Source: Spirochaetales bacterium (lineage in GTDB: Bacteria > Spirochaetota > Spirochaetia > DSM-16054 > Sediminispirochaetaceae). From it: a stretch of DNA of 7,329 nucleotides. Shown in pieces: positions 6,149 through 7,329 of this stretch (position 1 is the stretch's first letter; every line of letters starts with the position of its first letter). The position numbers were made by a program, and so were the translations under genes. The notes beneath the pieces are model-generated. The model made no database searches and was not told the DNA's origin. It was given only the letters and a program-made list of their open reading frames with translations. The stretch covers positions 1 to 7,329 of the forward strand of contig JAASTM010000106.1 in assembly GCA_021767325.1 (NCBI GenBank), in the 5' to 3' direction.

Positions 6149-7329
6149 CTAATATACCGGTTTCAACCCGGTTTGAAAGTGGCGCAGCCGCAGCTCTGCC
6201 CCGCGGGTTATCTTCACTTTGGGAATCTTGTCGCGGTTTTTGTAGAGTTCGGTTACCGCGGCTACCGTGTAGTCGATGTGCTCACGGCTGTATGCATTCC
6301 GCGGAATCGCGAATCGCACCAGATTAAGAATACCCTTGCGCTGCTCCTCGTTCTTCTGATCCCATTCGAAGGCGAAGGGACCGAGCTCACAGGCCCGGAT
6401 GCCGTAGTTGCGCAGCAGTTCGATGGTAAAACCGACTCCGCCGAAATCATCGATTTTCATGTCGGATCCCTCGAAGAAGCGATCCATATCGATGTAGATC
6501 GCGTGGCCTCCGGCCGGCAGGACTACCGGCACTCCGTTTTTCGCTAGTTCACGCGCCAGCAGGCGGGTCTGCCCGATCCGGTTGTACAGATATGACTGGT
6601 CGACCACCTCGTTGATGCCTACCGCCAGGGCCATTATGTCGCGGCCGCTCAGTGCGCCGTAGGAATCGTTTCCGAACCATACGATCTGCTTCTCTTTCAG
6701 CCGTACACCAACGTCCTCTTTTTCAGTTGAGAAACGCTTTACGAAGTTTCCGCGATCCCGGATGAACAGACCGCCGCCGATATTCGACAGACCGTCTTTT
6801 TTCAGACTGATACTGAACCCGTCGGCATAGGAGAACATCTCCTGCACGATACTGCGAATCGAGCGCTTCTCATTGCCTTTTTCGAACTGTTTGATAAAGG
6901 CCGCGTTTTCTGCAAAGCGACAGGCATCGAAAAAGAGCGGAATATCGTATTCCTCGGCAACCTTGTACACCTCTTTCATGTTGGCCAGGCTGACCGGCTG
7001 TCCGGCCACCGTGTTGTTGGTCACGGTAAGATAGATTACCGGTACGTTCTCACGCCCCTTCTCTTCCAGAAAAGCCCGCAGCCTTTCGACATCCATATCG
7101 CCCTTGAAGGGGTTCTCAGTGTCCATCTTGTCATAGGGAAACTCCTCGAGTACTCCCGGCTGGAACAGGTTAACCGGCTCGATGCCGTTGGCGGCAATAT
7201 TGGCACCGGTGGTGTCGAAGTGGCCGTTGTTCGGAATCCAGTACGGCTTTCCTGGACCGTTCATCTCGTCCAGGACCTCGCGGATGGTGCTGAACAGCAG
7301 GTGTTCGGCTGCCCGGCCCTGCGGGGTAA
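6149..7329 (-). CDS. tnaA: Tryptophanase-like PLP-dependent beta-eliminating lyase (5' end cut by window edge)
   Basis: The family cleaves L-tryptophan to indole, pyruvate and ammonia (tryptophanase) or L-tyrosine to phenol (tyrosine phenol-lyase), using pyridoxal phosphate in the cytoplasm. The fragment has 392 residues. E. coli TnaA has 471, so about 70-90 N-terminal residues are outside. The reading frame is open to the edge and upstream codons give PQGRAAEH, matching the family's HQGRGAE. The ATG at 7264 is therefore internal. Visible landmarks are AGQPVSLANM, the cofactor-site FFDACRFAENA, SLKKDG with the Schiff-base lysine (codon 6797-6799), GGHAIYID and VRFAIPR with the carboxylate-binding Arg. 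Three specificity positions match tryptophanase: Asp in HFDTT (E. coli D137), Leu in CELGPF where TnaA has Ile/Val and the phenol-lyase has Arg381, and His in LRHF (H463). Substrate is thus probably tryptophan, but the sequence is divergent. It converges on the regulator and has no clear tie to the sugar operon. Confidence 0.9.
   Translation of the reverse strand, partial: TPQGRAAEHLLFSTIREVLDEMNGPGKPYWIPNNGHFDTTGANIAANGIEPVNLFQPGVLEEFPYDKMDTENPFKGDMDVERLRAFLEEKGRENVPVIYLTVTNNTVAGQPVSLANMKEVYKVAEEYDIPLFFDACRFAENAAFIKQFEKGNEKRSIRSIVQEMFSYADGFSISLKKDGLSNIGGGLFIRDRGNFVKRFSTEKEDVGVRLKEKQIVWFGNDSYGALSGRDIMALAVGINEVVDQSYLYNRIGQTRLLARELAKNGVPVVLPAGGHAIYIDMDRFFEGSDMKIDDFGGVGFTIELLRNYGIRACELGPFAFEWDQKNEEQRKGILNLVRFAIPRNAYSREHIDYTVAAVTELYKNRDKIPKVKITRGAELRLRHFQTGLKPVY

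Noticed and set aside
6149..7264. Tryptophanase-like gene starting at the ATG at 7264
   Set aside because: The frame stays open upstream to the window edge and encodes PQGRAAEHLL, a conserved family motif, so the ATG is internal and the gene is cut by the window.
6149..7329. Tyrosine phenol-lyase instead of tryptophanase
   Set aside because: The phenol-lyase positions Thr124, Arg381 and Phe448 are Asp, Leu and His here, the tryptophanase-like set.

Overview
The window holds a compact sugar uptake and breakdown locus, with a separate amino-acid lyase gene facing it. Base composition is roughly balanced in the genes and clearly AT-rich in the one divergent intergenic region. The most likely source is a free-living spirochaete of the Spirochaetaceae. 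This rests mainly on the solute-binding protein, whose export signal ends in the ...WAGGAQ-type sequence common in that family, plus a MalR-like regulator, a tryptophanase and an ABC operon without its own ATPase. The assignment is an inference of moderate strength, made by eye from remembered families.

Layout. Positions 1-4755 are a minus-strand operon read right to left: a secreted solute-binding protein (3466-4755), a 76-base spacer with a strong hairpin, two CUT1-type permeases (2514-3389 and 1682-2503), and a family 31 glycoside hydrolase (1658 down to the window edge, 3' end missing). The genes after the first are 10 and 23 bases apart and each has a clear Shine-Dalgarno sequence. The divergent region 4756-5013 carries a good sigma-70-type promoter for the operon and an unusual cluster of TGCA-centred words and palindromes. 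Positions 5014-6078 encode a LacI/GalR-family regulator on the plus strand. A GC-rich hairpin at 6080-6115 separates it from a convergent minus-strand tryptophanase-like gene (6149 to the right edge, 5' end missing).

How it fits together. The binding protein captures an oligosaccharide in the periplasm and the two permeases carry it across the inner membrane. The cytoplasmic GH31 enzyme, whose catalytic motifs look like an alpha-glucosidase, then releases glucose. No ATPase gene lies among the operon genes in view, so a shared MsiK/MalK-type ATPase encoded elsewhere is the probable energy source. The divergent MalR-like protein is the natural repressor, probably responding to maltose-type or other alpha-glucosides. 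The tryptophanase has no visible link to this pathway.

I do not see an undescribed system here. The points most worth following up are the regulator's aberrant hinge (Glu where the operator-intercalating Leu normally sits), the matching operator-like palindromes that lack a central CG, and the hairpin between the binding protein and the permeases. No tRNA, rRNA, CRISPR array, insertion sequence or attachment site was recognised.
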